The translations under genes and the position numbers were made by a program. DNA of 64,000 nucleotides from Halomonas sp. (GTDB lineage: Bacteria > Pseudomonadota > Gammaproteobacteria > Pseudomonadales > Halomonadaceae), in the NCBI RefSeq assembly GCF_020832045.1, contig NZ_JAFIFK010000027.1, positions 27,914 through 91,913 of the forward strand, given 5' to 3'. Shown here piece after piece: positions 33,596-42,199 of this stretch. Numbering within the stretch: the first letter of the stretch is position 1; each line of letters opens with the position of its first letter. The notes under the pieces are model-generated. The model did no database searches. It worked only from the letters and a program-made list of their open reading frames with translations, and was not told where the DNA came from.

Positions 33596-34489
33596 ATGAC
33601 GAGACCTCACCTGCCGTTGAATGCACTACGCGCATTCGAGGCGGCCGCACGCCACCTCAGCTTCACTCACGCTGCCGATGAACTGAACGTGACCCAAGCT
33701 GCAGTAAGCCATCAGGTCAAGCTGCTGGAAGAGCGCCTGGGTACGGCACTGTTCAAGCGTCTGCCCCGCGGGCTGATGATCACTGCCGAGGGCGAGGCGT
33801 TACTGCCGGTGATGCGAGACTCATTCGACCGCATGGCTGACATGCTGGAGCGACTCGAGGGCGGCCGGGTACGCGACATTCTCAACGTGGGCGCGGTAGG
33901 CACCTTTGCGGTGGGCTGGCTGCTGCCTCGACTAGCGCGCTTTCAGGCCGACCACCCGCTTATCGAGATCCGGCTTTCCACGCACAACAATCGTGTCGAA
34001 ATGAGCAGTGAAGGGCTGGATTTTGCCATTCGCTTTGGCGAAGGCGCCTGGCACGGACTCGAGGCACAGCGGCTCTTCGATGCCCCATTATCACCACTAT
34101 GCGTGCCGCGCATTGCAGAAGCCATTACGACACCGGCCGATCTGGCACGGCAAACTCTGCTGCGCTCCTACCGTGAAAGTGAATGGAGCCACTGGTTCGC
34201 CGCGGCTGGCCTCACTCGCCCCCCTGCACGCACCCATGGCGTTACCTTCGATTCATCCCTGGCGATGATGGAGGCCGCAGTACAGGGCGTGGGAGTGGCG
34301 CTGGCTCCGCCGCGCATGTTCACGCGACAATTGAATAGCGGCCAGGTCGTACAGCCTTTCGATGTACATGCCGCGCTGGGTAGCTATTGGCTGACGCACC
34401 TAAAATCGCGCAAGCCCAGCTCGGCCATGCAGACCTTCGCTCATTGGTTGATCGAAGAGATACGCCTGACTTACGGTAGCGAGGCGTAA
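33596..34489 (+). CDS. ampR: AmpR-type LysR regulator of beta-lactamase
   Basis: A 297-residue LysR protein whose first 90 residues read like AmpR: 'PLNALRAFEAAARHLSFTHAADELNVTQAAVSHQVKLLEERLG', 'LFKRLPRGLMITAEGEALLPVMRDSFDRMADML'. The effector domain has 'GLDFAIRFGEGAWHGLEAQRL' and 'GVGVALAPPRMF'. AmpR senses muropeptides from cell-wall recycling. The relative GcvA is the main alternative, but divergent pairing with a beta-lactamase supports AmpR. The expected target is the adjacent class D gene. Confidence 0.87.
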   Translation: MTRPHLPLNALRAFEAAARHLSFTHAADELNVTQAAVSHQVKLLEERLGTALFKRLPRGLMITAEGEALLPVMRDSFDRMADMLERLEGGRVRDILNVGAVGTFAVGWLLPRLARFQADHPLIEIRLSTHNNRVEMSSEGLDFAIRFGEGAWHGLEAQRLFDAPLSPLCVPRIAEAITTPADLARQTLLRSYRESEWSHWFAAAGLTRPPARTHGVTFDSSLAMMEAAVQGVGVALAPPRMFTRQLNSGQVVQPFDVHAALGSYWLTHLKSRKPSSAMQTFAHWLIEEIRLTYGSEA

Positions 34490-34602
34490 CCCAGCGACTC
34501 GATGAGCCTTGTCTCCATCGTCTGCACATAGCGCCACGCCTGTACCGCGGCCTTATGCTAGCCTGTTGCTGCACCCTTATCACTCAAGGAACGGACCGGA
34601 CG

Positions 34603-35016
34603 ATGCTGCGCATATCCGATAACGTGGAGCTGGCCGACCATGAGGTTGAGATCAGTCAGATACGTGCCCAGGGCGCAGGCGGCCAGAACGTCAACAAGGT
34701 GTCATCCGCGGTGCACCTGCGTTTCGACATTCCCGCTTCGAGCTTGCCGCCGTTCTACAAGGAGCGGCTGCTGGCCTTTTCCGACAATCGCATCAGCAAG
34801 GAAGGTGTGGTGGTCATCAAGGCGCAGAGCTACCGCACCTTGGAGCTGAACCGGGAGGATGCGCTGGCTAGGCTCAAGGAGTTGATTCTTGAGGCGGTGA
34901 AAACGCGCAAGACCCGTCGGCCCACCAAGCCTAGCAAGTCGGCACGCCGCAAACGCACGGATCGCAAGACGCAGAAGGGGCAGACCAAGGCGCTGCGTGG
35001 CAAGGTAAAACTGTAG
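34603..35016 (+). CDS. arfB: Alternative ribosome-rescue factor ArfB (YaeJ)
   Basis: A 137-residue RF-1-like domain protein. 'IRAQGAGGQNVNKVSSAVHLRFDI' contains the catalytic GGQ. The C-terminal tail is basic ('TRRPTKPSKSARRKRTDRKTQKGQTKALRGKVKL'), as needed to enter the empty mRNA channel. ArfB hydrolyses peptidyl-tRNA on stalled non-stop ribosomes. ATG 34603 follows AAGGAACGGA and fits the family's start; the track start at 34555 has no support. Confidence 0.93.
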   Translation: MLRISDNVELADHEVEISQIRAQGAGGQNVNKVSSAVHLRFDIPASSLPPFYKERLLAFSDNRISKEGVVVIKAQSYRTLELNREDALARLKELILEAVKTRKTRRPTKPSKSARRKRTDRKTQKGQTKALRGKVKL

Positions 35017-35075
35017 TTAAGCAATGACTGCTAGGCTTAACGTCAACGTTACGCACCGCAAGCCAAGGAGTCCCT

Positions 35076-36080
35076 ATGCCATCGAGAAGAGTCTCGCGCA
35101 CGCTGAGCCCAGGGCTGGAGCGGCTGCATCTGGTCTGGGACGTGCTGATCATCGTGCTAGTGGTGGTCAACCTGACGCTGCTGCTAATCGATGGCCTGTT
35201 CCTGCTCGACCCCCTTAACGATGCCTTCGCTGCCGTCGCCCCCGGCCTGCATCGTGCCTACGACACCCATGTGCATACCAATTTCGTTGAGATCGATCTG
35301 GTGTTCGTGGCCATCTTCGTGCTCGACGTGCTGTTCGGCTGGGCCGTTGCCATTGCAGAACGACGCTATCACCGTTGGTTCTTCTACCCCTTCGTGCACT
35401 GGTACGACGTGCTGGGCTGCATTCCGGTGGGCGGTTTCCGCCTACTGCGTATTCTGCGTGTGATTTCTCTGCTGCACAGGCTTCAGCGCCTGGGCCTGAT
35501 CGACGTACGCGGCTGGCAGCTCTATGGCGTCTACACCAAGTATTACGACATCTTCTTCGAAGAGCTTTCCGATCGCGTGGCGATCCGCCTGCTGGGCAAC
35601 ATGCAGGAGCAGATCCGCTCCAGCGATTCGCTGTCGACACGGATCGTCGATCAAGTGGTGATGCCACGCAAGCAGCAGCTGATCCATGAGCTTTCACGGC
35701 GACTCGAAGAGATGACGGGTAACGCCTATGCGCGCAACCGCCAGGCAACGATGCACTATGTCAGTTCGCTGGTGGGCCGCACGGTGGCCGAGAGCCAGGA
35801 GATGAAGCGCCTGCGACGCCTGCCGATGGGCGATACGCTCGCTCGTAGCATGGAGTCGAGCCTGCGTGACCTGGCCTGCCGCCTGGTGGACGAGGCGATG
35901 GCGGGGCTACGTTCACCGGAGTTCACCGCTTTGGTGGAACGCTTGGCTGACAGCAGCTTCGACACCTGGCTGCAAGTCGACGAGCACACCGACCGGGTAA
36001 CCGAACAGGTGATGGTCGATATGCTCGAACTGCTCAAGGAGCAGATTGCCGTCAAACAGTGGCGGCGACGCTACGACTGA
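35076..36080 (+). CDS. Membrane protein of the ion-transporter/voltage-sensor-like type
   Basis: A 334-residue protein. The N-terminal half has three to four hydrophobic helices ('WDVLIIVLVVVNLTLLLIDGLFLL', 'EIDLVFVAIFVLDVLFGWAVAIAERRYHRWFFY', 'HWYDVLGCIPVGGFRLLRILRVISLLHRL'). The repeated Arg/Leu spacing of 'FRLLRILRVISLLHRLQRL' recalls an S4-like segment, but no pore loop is visible. The C-terminal half is cytoplasmic and helical. The role is unknown. Its last 10 bases overlap the end of the convergent racemase-family gene. Confidence 0.65.
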   Translation: MPSRRVSRTLSPGLERLHLVWDVLIIVLVVVNLTLLLIDGLFLLDPLNDAFAAVAPGLHRAYDTHVHTNFVEIDLVFVAIFVLDVLFGWAVAIAERRYHRWFFYPFVHWYDVLGCIPVGGFRLLRILRVISLLHRLQRLGLIDVRGWQLYGVYTKYYDIFFEELSDRVAIRLLGNMQEQIRSSDSLSTRIVDQVVMPRKQQLIHELSRRLEEMTGNAYARNRQATMHYVSSLVGRTVAESQEMKRLRRLPMGDTLARSMESSLRDLACRLVDEAMAGLRSPEFTALVERLADSSFDTWLQVDEHTDRVTEQVMVDMLELLKEQIAVKQWRRRYD

Positions 36081-37117
36081 TGCCGGTTGGCCAGGATATG
36101 ATGCAGCCCACCGCATTCCACCATCGGGTCATCGCAGTTCACGACGATTTCCGAGCGTGCCAGAACATAGCTCTTGCCGGTGATGGTGTTCTCAACCACC
36201 TGGTGCCTACCGCCGGCCTCACGCGCTTCGATGAATTGGCCGATGAAACCGGTTTCACGCAGGGAAACGGTCTCCAACCGGTCGCCGGGCTTGATGGTGC
36301 CTTCATAGTGCATCAGCGCCAGGCGCGCCGAGGTCCCGGTCCCCGTGGTGCTACGGCAAATCACGCCAGGGTGAACGTAGGTCGTCGAACGCGAGCGGTA
36401 AAAGTCGTCGGCAATCTGCTCTACCGGACCCATGAAGTGCAGGAACGGTAGCGGGCCTACATCGCCCAGGGTGTAATGAGAAAAACCGCTGCGCGCCTGA
36501 ATCGCTTCGACGATGCGATGCGCGCACTCGGCAAGCGCCCGCTCCTCCTCACGCTTGAGCGAGAACCCCAGCGCCTCGGCATCCACCAGCGCATAGAAGC
36601 CACCGCTGTAGGCGATGCTGTAGGTGACGTCGCCGATACCCGGAACATGCAGGCTTGCCCGGTGAGTGTCGATATAGCTCGGCAAGCCGCCACAGGTGAT
36701 CGCCTCGACCACGCCGTTCTCGACCCGCGCCTGGATATGCACCAGCCCGGCCGGGGATTCCAGCGTGAAGCGCTGGATGCCTTCGCGCTTGGGGATCAGC
36801 CCCGTCTCGAGCAGCGCCGTAGCCGTACAGATGGTATTGGAGCCGGAATAGATCGGATAGCCCATCACTTCCATGATGATATAACCCATCTGCGCCTGGG
36901 GGTCGGTGGCCGGCACGATCAGGTCCACCGACATTTCGGGGATGCCGTAGGGTTCGCCAAGCAGCAGCTTGCGCAGGCCGTCGGCATCGTTCTCCAGATA
37001 CTCCATCTGCTGACGCACGGTGTCACCGGGCAGCGGGTCGATGCCACCGATCACGATGCGGCTGACATCGCCGCCGGCATGGGTGTCGAGCAGTTGAAGA
37101 GTGAGTTCGTGGCTCAT
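36071..37117 (-). CDS. Proline racemase-superfamily enzyme with Ser/Thr in place of both catalytic Cys
   Basis: A 348-residue protein from ATG 37117. 'LLDTHAGGDVSRIVIGG' and 'VHPGVICRSTTGTGTSARLAL' are family signatures (proline racemase, 4-hydroxyproline epimerase, trans-3-hydroxyproline dehydratase). At the first catalytic position, where MCGHG is usual, it reads 'YSGSNTI' (Ser91). At the second, where SPCGTG is usual, it reads 'STTGTG' (Thr258). Without two thiols a racemase reaction is unlikely; a dehydratase-like or new reaction is possible. It is coupled (ATGA) to the upstream oxidoreductase gene. Confidence 0.85.
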   Translation of the reverse strand: MSHELTLQLLDTHAGGDVSRIVIGGIDPLPGDTVRQQMEYLENDADGLRKLLLGEPYGIPEMSVDLIVPATDPQAQMGYIIMEVMGYPIYSGSNTICTATALLETGLIPKREGIQRFTLESPAGLVHIQARVENGVVEAITCGGLPSYIDTHRASLHVPGIGDVTYSIAYSGGFYALVDAEALGFSLKREEERALAECAHRIVEAIQARSGFSHYTLGDVGPLPFLHFMGPVEQIADDFYRSRSTTYVHPGVICRSTTGTGTSARLALMHYEGTIKPGDRLETVSLRETGFIGQFIEAREAGGRHQVVENTITGKSYVLARSEIVVNCDDPMVECGGLHHILANRHQS

Positions 37118-38286
37118 GCCTTTTCCTCGAGCGCGAAGGGAGCGCCGTGTTCGGCCCATTGGGAATCGGGAACGACGACGATCTTGCCCAGGTAGTTGCT
37201 GCCCCGGTTGACGAAATAGCGCTCCGCCTCGTGCAGCTCCGAGAGTTTGAAAGCCGCGTGCAGCACCGTCTTGAGCTGGCCGCTGCGAATCCATTCGATG
37301 AGCTGCTCGGCCTCCTCGCGGGTGCCGTGGGAAACGCCGAAGATCTGCACCTGGTAGAGGTAGAAGCGGGTCCACATGATCTCGCTGAGGTTGCCGCCGC
37401 TGGCCCCGGCGATGGAGAGCCGCGGGTAGGTGGAACGGGCCTTCATGTCGCCGATCATGGTGTCGATGAACAGATCGGTCATCTCGCCGCCGACCAGATC
37501 CATGACGGCATCGATGGGCGCGCCACCGGTGGCCTCCAGCACACGGTCGACGAACGTAGGCTGATCGCCGCGATCGATTACCGCTTCGGCGCCCAGCGCC
37601 AGCAGCGCCTCGGCCTTGTCGGGCTGGCTTACCGCATAGGGAATGGCCCCGACGATGCGACACATCTGAATCAACGCAGCACCCACGCCACCGCTGGCGC
37701 CGCTGACCAGCACCCGCTCACCTGCGGCCACACCGGCCGAGGTCATCATGTGATAGCCGGTCTGGTAGGAGCACATACCCATCGCCGCCAGCTCGGCATC
37801 GGCGAGCTCGGGATTGGCCACGTGGTGGAACTGATCCGACGGTACGGCGATGTATTCGGCATAGCCGCCATCGGCGCCGTGCCCGTAGTAGTCGGGGGTC
37901 AGATTGATATCGCGTCGCTCGTCGGCGTAGAGATTGAAGTCGAGCAGGCCGCGCTCGCCGATACGCGAGGTATCGATGCCCTCGCCCACCGCCACCACAC
38001 GTCCGGCCACGTCTGCGCCCTGGATACGCGGGAAGGTCAGGGTCGGCTCGCCACCCATGGCAAAGGAGGTCACCTCGCCCTTGTCCTTGGTGGGATAGAG
38101 CCCTTCTCGGGCCTTGCGGTCGGTGTTGTTCTTGGCCGTAGCGGTGACCTGTACCAAGACTTCACCCGGGCCGGGGCGAGGTGTAGCGACATCGCTTCGA
38201 TACACCAGCTTGTCGATGTCCCCATGGCCGGTCAGAACCATGGCGTTCATGGTGGCCGGGATTGACGGCACGTTCTCGTTGGGCAT
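37114..38286 (-). CDS. MDR-superfamily zinc-independent quinone-oxidoreductase-like dehydrogenase
   Basis: A 390-residue medium-chain reductase. A GroES-like N-terminal domain ('GPGEVLVQVTATAKNNTDRKAREG') precedes a Rossmann domain with 'GERVLVSGASGGVGAALIQMCRIVGA' and 'DAVMDLVGG'. The zinc-ligand Cys/His set of alcohol dehydrogenases is not seen, favouring the quinone oxidoreductase/crotonyl-CoA reductase-like branch. CAGGAGAACC precedes ATG 38286. Its stop overlaps the racemase-family start, so the two probably act in one pathway, perhaps on a hydroxyproline-type or related substrate. Confidence 0.82.
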   Translation of the reverse strand: MPNENVPSIPATMNAMVLTGHGDIDKLVYRSDVATPRPGPGEVLVQVTATAKNNTDRKAREGLYPTKDKGEVTSFAMGGEPTLTFPRIQGADVAGRVVAVGEGIDTSRIGERGLLDFNLYADERRDINLTPDYYGHGADGGYAEYIAVPSDQFHHVANPELADAELAAMGMCSYQTGYHMMTSAGVAAGERVLVSGASGGVGAALIQMCRIVGAIPYAVSQPDKAEALLALGAEAVIDRGDQPTFVDRVLEATGGAPIDAVMDLVGGEMTDLFIDTMIGDMKARSTYPRLSIAGASGGNLSEIMWTRFYLYQVQIFGVSHGTREEAEQLIEWIRSGQLKTVLHAAFKLSELHEAERYFVNRGSNYLGKIVVVPDSQWAEHGAPFALEEKA

Positions 38287-38680
38287 GGTGGTTCTCCTGC
38301 TGAGACTTGAGTGGCAGCACTAACCACACTGGCCACCAAATGGGACAACGCTTCCCGGCTCGAACGCCTCAACCTTTCCAGACAACGAGATGCCGACAGG
38401 CCTGCGCTGATTGCGCCGGCCGGGCGTCGTCGTGAAACGGGGAAAACGATTGAGGTGCGATAGCCGGCAAGGCGTGTCGACATGGGCAAATTGAATCATG
38501 CCCTGCCCCCTCTTCATACCGTCGAGCACATGGATTTCTTTCTGTTTTCGCGGCTAACGAGTGGGGGTTCTTTCTTGTCGAACCGGCAGCGCAGCGGAGC
38601 GACTCAGCCTGAGTTAAGGCGCAACGAAGGATAGCTCGCTATCCTGTAAACCAGGAGAGAGCGAGGTGAAGGAGACACCG
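38287..38680. other. Intergenic region with an 8-bp inverted repeat near the lipid-kinase start
   Basis: About 394 bases without a supported gene between the MDR gene (minus) and the diacylglycerol kinase-like gene (plus). AGGATAGC-TC-GCTATCCT at 38628-38645 is a perfect inverted repeat about 35 bases before the ATG and could be an operator. Nothing else stands out. Confidence 0.45.
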
Positions 38681-39637
38681 ATGAAGTTTTGGTTGATCGT
38701 CAACAAGGCGGCAGGAGATGGCAGCCACAGCGAATCGTATTGGCGGGGCTATCTTCAAGCAGCTGGCATTCCGGAGCTGCATGTACGGGGGCTCAACGAA
38801 ACCGAATGGGAGCAGGACGTGGCGCCCGGTGACCGGGTTCTGGTCGCCGGTGGCGATGGCTCGGTGAACCGGGTCGCTTCGGTGTGCGTGGAGCGTGAGG
38901 CCACCTTGGGCGTCCTGCCTTCCGGCACGGCAAACGATTTCGCTCGCAATCTGGGCTTGCCTGACGATCCCCTGGAGCTCTGTCGGCTGATGCGATCGGG
39001 GCAAAGCGTCGCGGTGGATGTCGCCTGGCTCAATGGCTCTATTTTTCTAAACGTCGCCCATATAGGACTCGGCACACTGCCGGCCAGGGAGGCTTCCCAG
39101 GAGCAAAAACAGCGCCTGGGCCGGTTCAGCTATTTGCTGACATTGTTGCGACGTCTGCGCATGCAGCGGGGCATCCATGGGCGCATCGAGTGCGATGACC
39201 AGATTGTCGAAGGGCCATGGCTGACTATTGCCATCGCGTCGGGGAGCTATTTCGGCGGCGGCCACGAGATCGCCGAGGCAAGAATCGACGACGGCATGCT
39301 GAATGTAGTGGCGGTGAGGCATCACTCCTGGCTGCGTGTGCTGCTGGCCTTCATCTCCACCCGATTACTGAGGCGTACGCCTCGACCCAACGATACCGTG
39401 GCGCACTTTCAATCCCCCCAGTGCCATATACAGCTGCGCCACGCCCATACGGTCACCGCCGATGGCGAAAACCTGGGCCGCATGGCCAACATTTCGGCCT
39501 TTACCCGACGCGGCGTCCTCAATGTGATAGGCAGTCGCCTGGTCCTGGGCAGGCCTGAAGCACCACAAGCCGTCCAATACAGCCCCAACGACACACCACC
39601 GCTGGAACGTCCCGGGCCTGGCGTACAACCTTTTTGA
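38681..39637 (+). CDS. Diacylglycerol kinase-family lipid kinase (YegS-like)
   Basis: A 318-residue protein with the DAGK catalytic features: 'IVNKAAGDG' at the N-terminus, the nucleotide loop 'VLVAGGDGSVNRV' and 'LGVLPSGTANDFARNLGLP'. A beta-sandwich C-terminal domain follows ('ISAFTRRGVLNVIG'). Such enzymes phosphorylate diacylglycerol, phosphatidylglycerol or related lipids at the inner face of the membrane. ATG 38681 has AAGGAG upstream. The exact lipid is unknown. Confidence 0.88.
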   Translation: MKFWLIVNKAAGDGSHSESYWRGYLQAAGIPELHVRGLNETEWEQDVAPGDRVLVAGGDGSVNRVASVCVEREATLGVLPSGTANDFARNLGLPDDPLELCRLMRSGQSVAVDVAWLNGSIFLNVAHIGLGTLPAREASQEQKQRLGRFSYLLTLLRRLRMQRGIHGRIECDDQIVEGPWLTIAIASGSYFGGGHEIAEARIDDGMLNVVAVRHHSWLRVLLAFISTRLLRRTPRPNDTVAHFQSPQCHIQLRHAHTVTADGENLGRMANISAFTRRGVLNVIGSRLVLGRPEAPQAVQYSPNDTPPLERPGPGVQPF

Positions 39638-39663
39638 TGCTTCCGTGGCATCAGAGTCGATCA

Positions 39664-39688
39664 GAGGGCATCCCCATGCGATGCCCTC
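39664..39688 (+). terminator. Possible terminator hairpin after the lipid kinase
   Basis: GAGGGCATC and GATGCCCTC pair perfectly around 7 bases, 27 bases after the stop. The tail GGCTTCCTTGT is only moderately T-rich. Confidence 0.5.
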
Positions 39689-39785
39689 GGCTTCCTTGTG
39701 AGTTTCCTTGATGCCCTGACGTCGAGTGCTAGCTTGACTAACGAAGGCCGGCACATCGACACGCCATGAACAACAAGGGGGCCTT

Positions 39786-41360
39786 ATGAACAGAACGGAT
39801 TCCTATACTTGGCACTGGCTTGGCGCCTTGTCATTTGCCCTACTTTGCTCTTCACCAAGCCTGGCTCAGAACCAGACGGATGAAGCCGACCTGCCCCGCC
39901 TGGAAAAGGCGGAATGCCCCACCGAAGCGCTAACGGCACTGGGAGCAAACTGCCACACCTTTCACGCCCCCGAAAACTGGGAAACACCTAACGGCAACAC
40001 GGTGGCCCTTCCCGTTGCCGTTCTGGCACCGCAAAGCGGAGCAGAGCAAGCGGTGGAGAACGATACCCCACCCGTATTCTTCTTCCCTGGCGGGCCCGGT
40101 TACTCTTCTCTCGATAACCGCGATTATCTTGAACAACTGCAGAAGGACATCGGCAATCGGACTCTGGTGACCATGGATCACCGAGGTTTCACACACGCCG
40201 AACCGGCACTGGAGTGCCCGGAGTATGCGGCGGTCTCGCCCTACCACAATATTCTCCATACCCCGGCCATTACCGCTTCGCTGGAACCGATGCATCGGCT
40301 TGGCATCATCACCGCAGAGGTGGAGGCCTGCTATCGCAAATTGATCGAGGAAGGAGTCGATGTCAGCCAGTACAACTCGCACTCCGTTTCTCGCGACGTG
40401 GACGAGATACGTCAACTGCTCGGCTTCGAGCACATCGACGCATTCGGCTCCTCCACCGGCAGCGGTACGGTAGCGTCCTTCATTCAGTACCACCCGGAGA
40501 GCATTCGCGCCGCCATCTTTGGCTGGCCCTGGTTCAACCACCTGCGCAACCGCCCGCCGGTCGACGAACTCTACACTGCGAAGCAGACCTTCACCGACAC
40601 GCTTGCGCTATGCGCCGCGGAGGACGAAGCGTGCCGTGAAATGCTGCCCAACTGGATGCAGGCCTTCGACCGGGCCCGACGCATGCTCGATGCCCGCCCC
40701 TATGTGTCTCATGTCGCCACGCCTTACGGCTCTACCGAGACGCTCTATTTCGACGGTGCCGCCTTCATCGACACGCTCTATCTGATGCTGGCTGCCGATT
40801 ATGCCGAGCTGCCCAGCCTGGTCGCCGGCATAGAGGCCGGCGATTACTCGCGGCTAGAGACCTTCTTCCGTCTCGAGGATTACGATCACGAGCCCGAGGC
40901 CCCCGCCTATGCGCTCGGCTATTTTCTTGCGCATGTGTGCAACGACATGGGCAGTAACCGTCCTAGTCGAGACGATTCCATCGCAGCCGTACAGCGTGAA
41001 CCGGCGGTACTCGGCTTTGAGCCGCCGTGGCTTTGTGCCTGGTGGGGCGAGGATGGAAACGTACCGGTCGAGCACAACGATCCACCCGTGAGTGAAACCC
41101 CGGCACTGGCGATACATGGCCAGATGGACCCCTGCTGCGGCACACGCTGGAGCCAGCATCTTCAGCTCACCATGCCCAACCTGCAGTACGTCGAAATGCA
41201 GGCGCTTGGGCATAACCCGGTCAATGAATGTCGCTCTACGATGATCCAGGCGTTTCTCGATGACCCCCACAGCCCTGTCGATTCCAGCTGCCGAGAGGAA
41301 ATCGAGCGAGAGCCATGGGTGATCGCCCCCCCCGCCGTGGCCGAAGAGCACGGCTCATGA
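39786..41360 (+). CDS. Exported alpha/beta-hydrolase of the tripeptidyl-aminopeptidase (S33/TAP) type
   Basis: A 524-residue protein with a signal peptide (GALSFALLCSSPSLAQ). 'PVFFFPGGPGYSSL' supplies the oxyanion-hole region, 'LVTMDHRGFTHAEPALEC' is typical of S33 peptidases, and 'FGSSTGSG' is the nucleophile elbow. A TAP-like C-terminal block has 'ALAIHGQMDPCCG' (Asp) and 'ALGHNPVNEC' (His). Several Cys pairs suggest disulphides. Probably a periplasmic N-terminal exopeptidase. Its stop overlaps the next hydrolase gene by ATGA. Confidence 0.87.
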   Translation: MNRTDSYTWHWLGALSFALLCSSPSLAQNQTDEADLPRLEKAECPTEALTALGANCHTFHAPENWETPNGNTVALPVAVLAPQSGAEQAVENDTPPVFFFPGGPGYSSLDNRDYLEQLQKDIGNRTLVTMDHRGFTHAEPALECPEYAAVSPYHNILHTPAITASLEPMHRLGIITAEVEACYRKLIEEGVDVSQYNSHSVSRDVDEIRQLLGFEHIDAFGSSTGSGTVASFIQYHPESIRAAIFGWPWFNHLRNRPPVDELYTAKQTFTDTLALCAAEDEACREMLPNWMQAFDRARRMLDARPYVSHVATPYGSTETLYFDGAAFIDTLYLMLAADYAELPSLVAGIEAGDYSRLETFFRLEDYDHEPEAPAYALGYFLAHVCNDMGSNRPSRDDSIAAVQREPAVLGFEPPWLCAWWGEDGNVPVEHNDPPVSETPALAIHGQMDPCCGTRWSQHLQLTMPNLQYVEMQALGHNPVNECRSTMIQAFLDDPHSPVDSSCREEIEREPWVIAPPAVAEEHGS

Positions 41361-42199
41361 GCGAAGCGCCGGCGCGTCGTCGCAGCTGGATTCTGCTGCG
41401 CGGGCTGGTGCGTGAGGCGCGCCACTGGGACGGCTTCACCGAGCGGCTGGCCATGGCGTTGCAACAGCCCGCTCGGGCCGTCGACTTGCCTGGGAACGGC
41501 GAGCGCTGGCGCGATGCCAGCCCCATGAGCGTCGATGGAATGGTCGATGCACTGCGTGATGAACTGCACGAAGCGAGCGCCCTCGGCCCGCATCGCGTGT
41601 TGGCCATCTCGCTGGGTGGCATGGTGGCCGTGCGCTGGGCGCAACGCTATCCGGCAGAAGTGGAAAGCCTGGTGCTGATCAATTCGAGCCTGCGAGGCGT
41701 TGCCCCCTTTTACCAGCGCTTGCGCCCGCGCCAATACCCCCGTTTGCTCGCGGCCATGCTATTGCCGCTCAGCCCTGAGCAGCGTGAGCGCTTGATTCTA
41801 CGCATGACCACCCGCCAGCAGGACGATCTCGAGGCGGTGGCGCAACGCTACGCCCAATGGCAGCGCGATGCGCCGATAAGGAAGGTCAACATGGTACGCC
41901 AGCTGCTGGCTGCCGCGAGAGGCTTTGATCTGCCACAAGCGCTGCCCGGCTTGCCGGTGTTGGTGCTGACCTCGAAAGCCGACAGGATGGTGTCCTGGAA
42001 GTGCTCAGAGCGCATAGCCCAACGCTGGCACTGGCCGCTGAAGTGCCACACCGATAGCGGCCATGATCTTACCCTGGACGACCCGGAGTGGGTCCTGGCT
42101 GAGATAAGTCAGTGGCTCGCCGAGTCGGGCCTCGCGGGTGAGCGCAGCAGCCAGGAGGCCAGGGCCACCAGTGGCAGACCAATCAGCGACCCCGGATGA
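41357..42199 (+). CDS. Alpha/beta-fold hydrolase
   Basis: A 280-residue protein from ATG 41357, coupled to the upstream peptidase. 'WILLRGLVREARHWDGFTERLA', the nucleophile elbow 'LAISLGGMVAVRWA', 'VLVLTSKADRMV' and 'DSGHDLTLDDP' give the Ser-Asp-His triad of a canonical alpha/beta-hydrolase. There is no signal peptide, so it is cytoplasmic. The substrate is unknown. The last 91 bases overlap the 3' end of the convergent acyltransferase gene. Confidence 0.82.
   Translation: MSEAPARRRSWILLRGLVREARHWDGFTERLAMALQQPARAVDLPGNGERWRDASPMSVDGMVDALRDELHEASALGPHRVLAISLGGMVAVRWAQRYPAEVESLVLINSSLRGVAPFYQRLRPRQYPRLLAAMLLPLSPEQRERLILRMTTRQQDDLEAVAQRYAQWQRDAPIRKVNMVRQLLAAARGFDLPQALPGLPVLVLTSKADRMVSWKCSERIAQRWHWPLKCHTDSGHDLTLDDPEWVLAEISQWLAESGLAGERSSQEARATSGRPISDPG

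Noticed and set aside
37147-38265. 372-aa plus-strand ORF opposite the MDR oxidoreductase
   Set aside because: Shadow frame created by high GC; no recognisable domain, and the minus-strand gene is clear.
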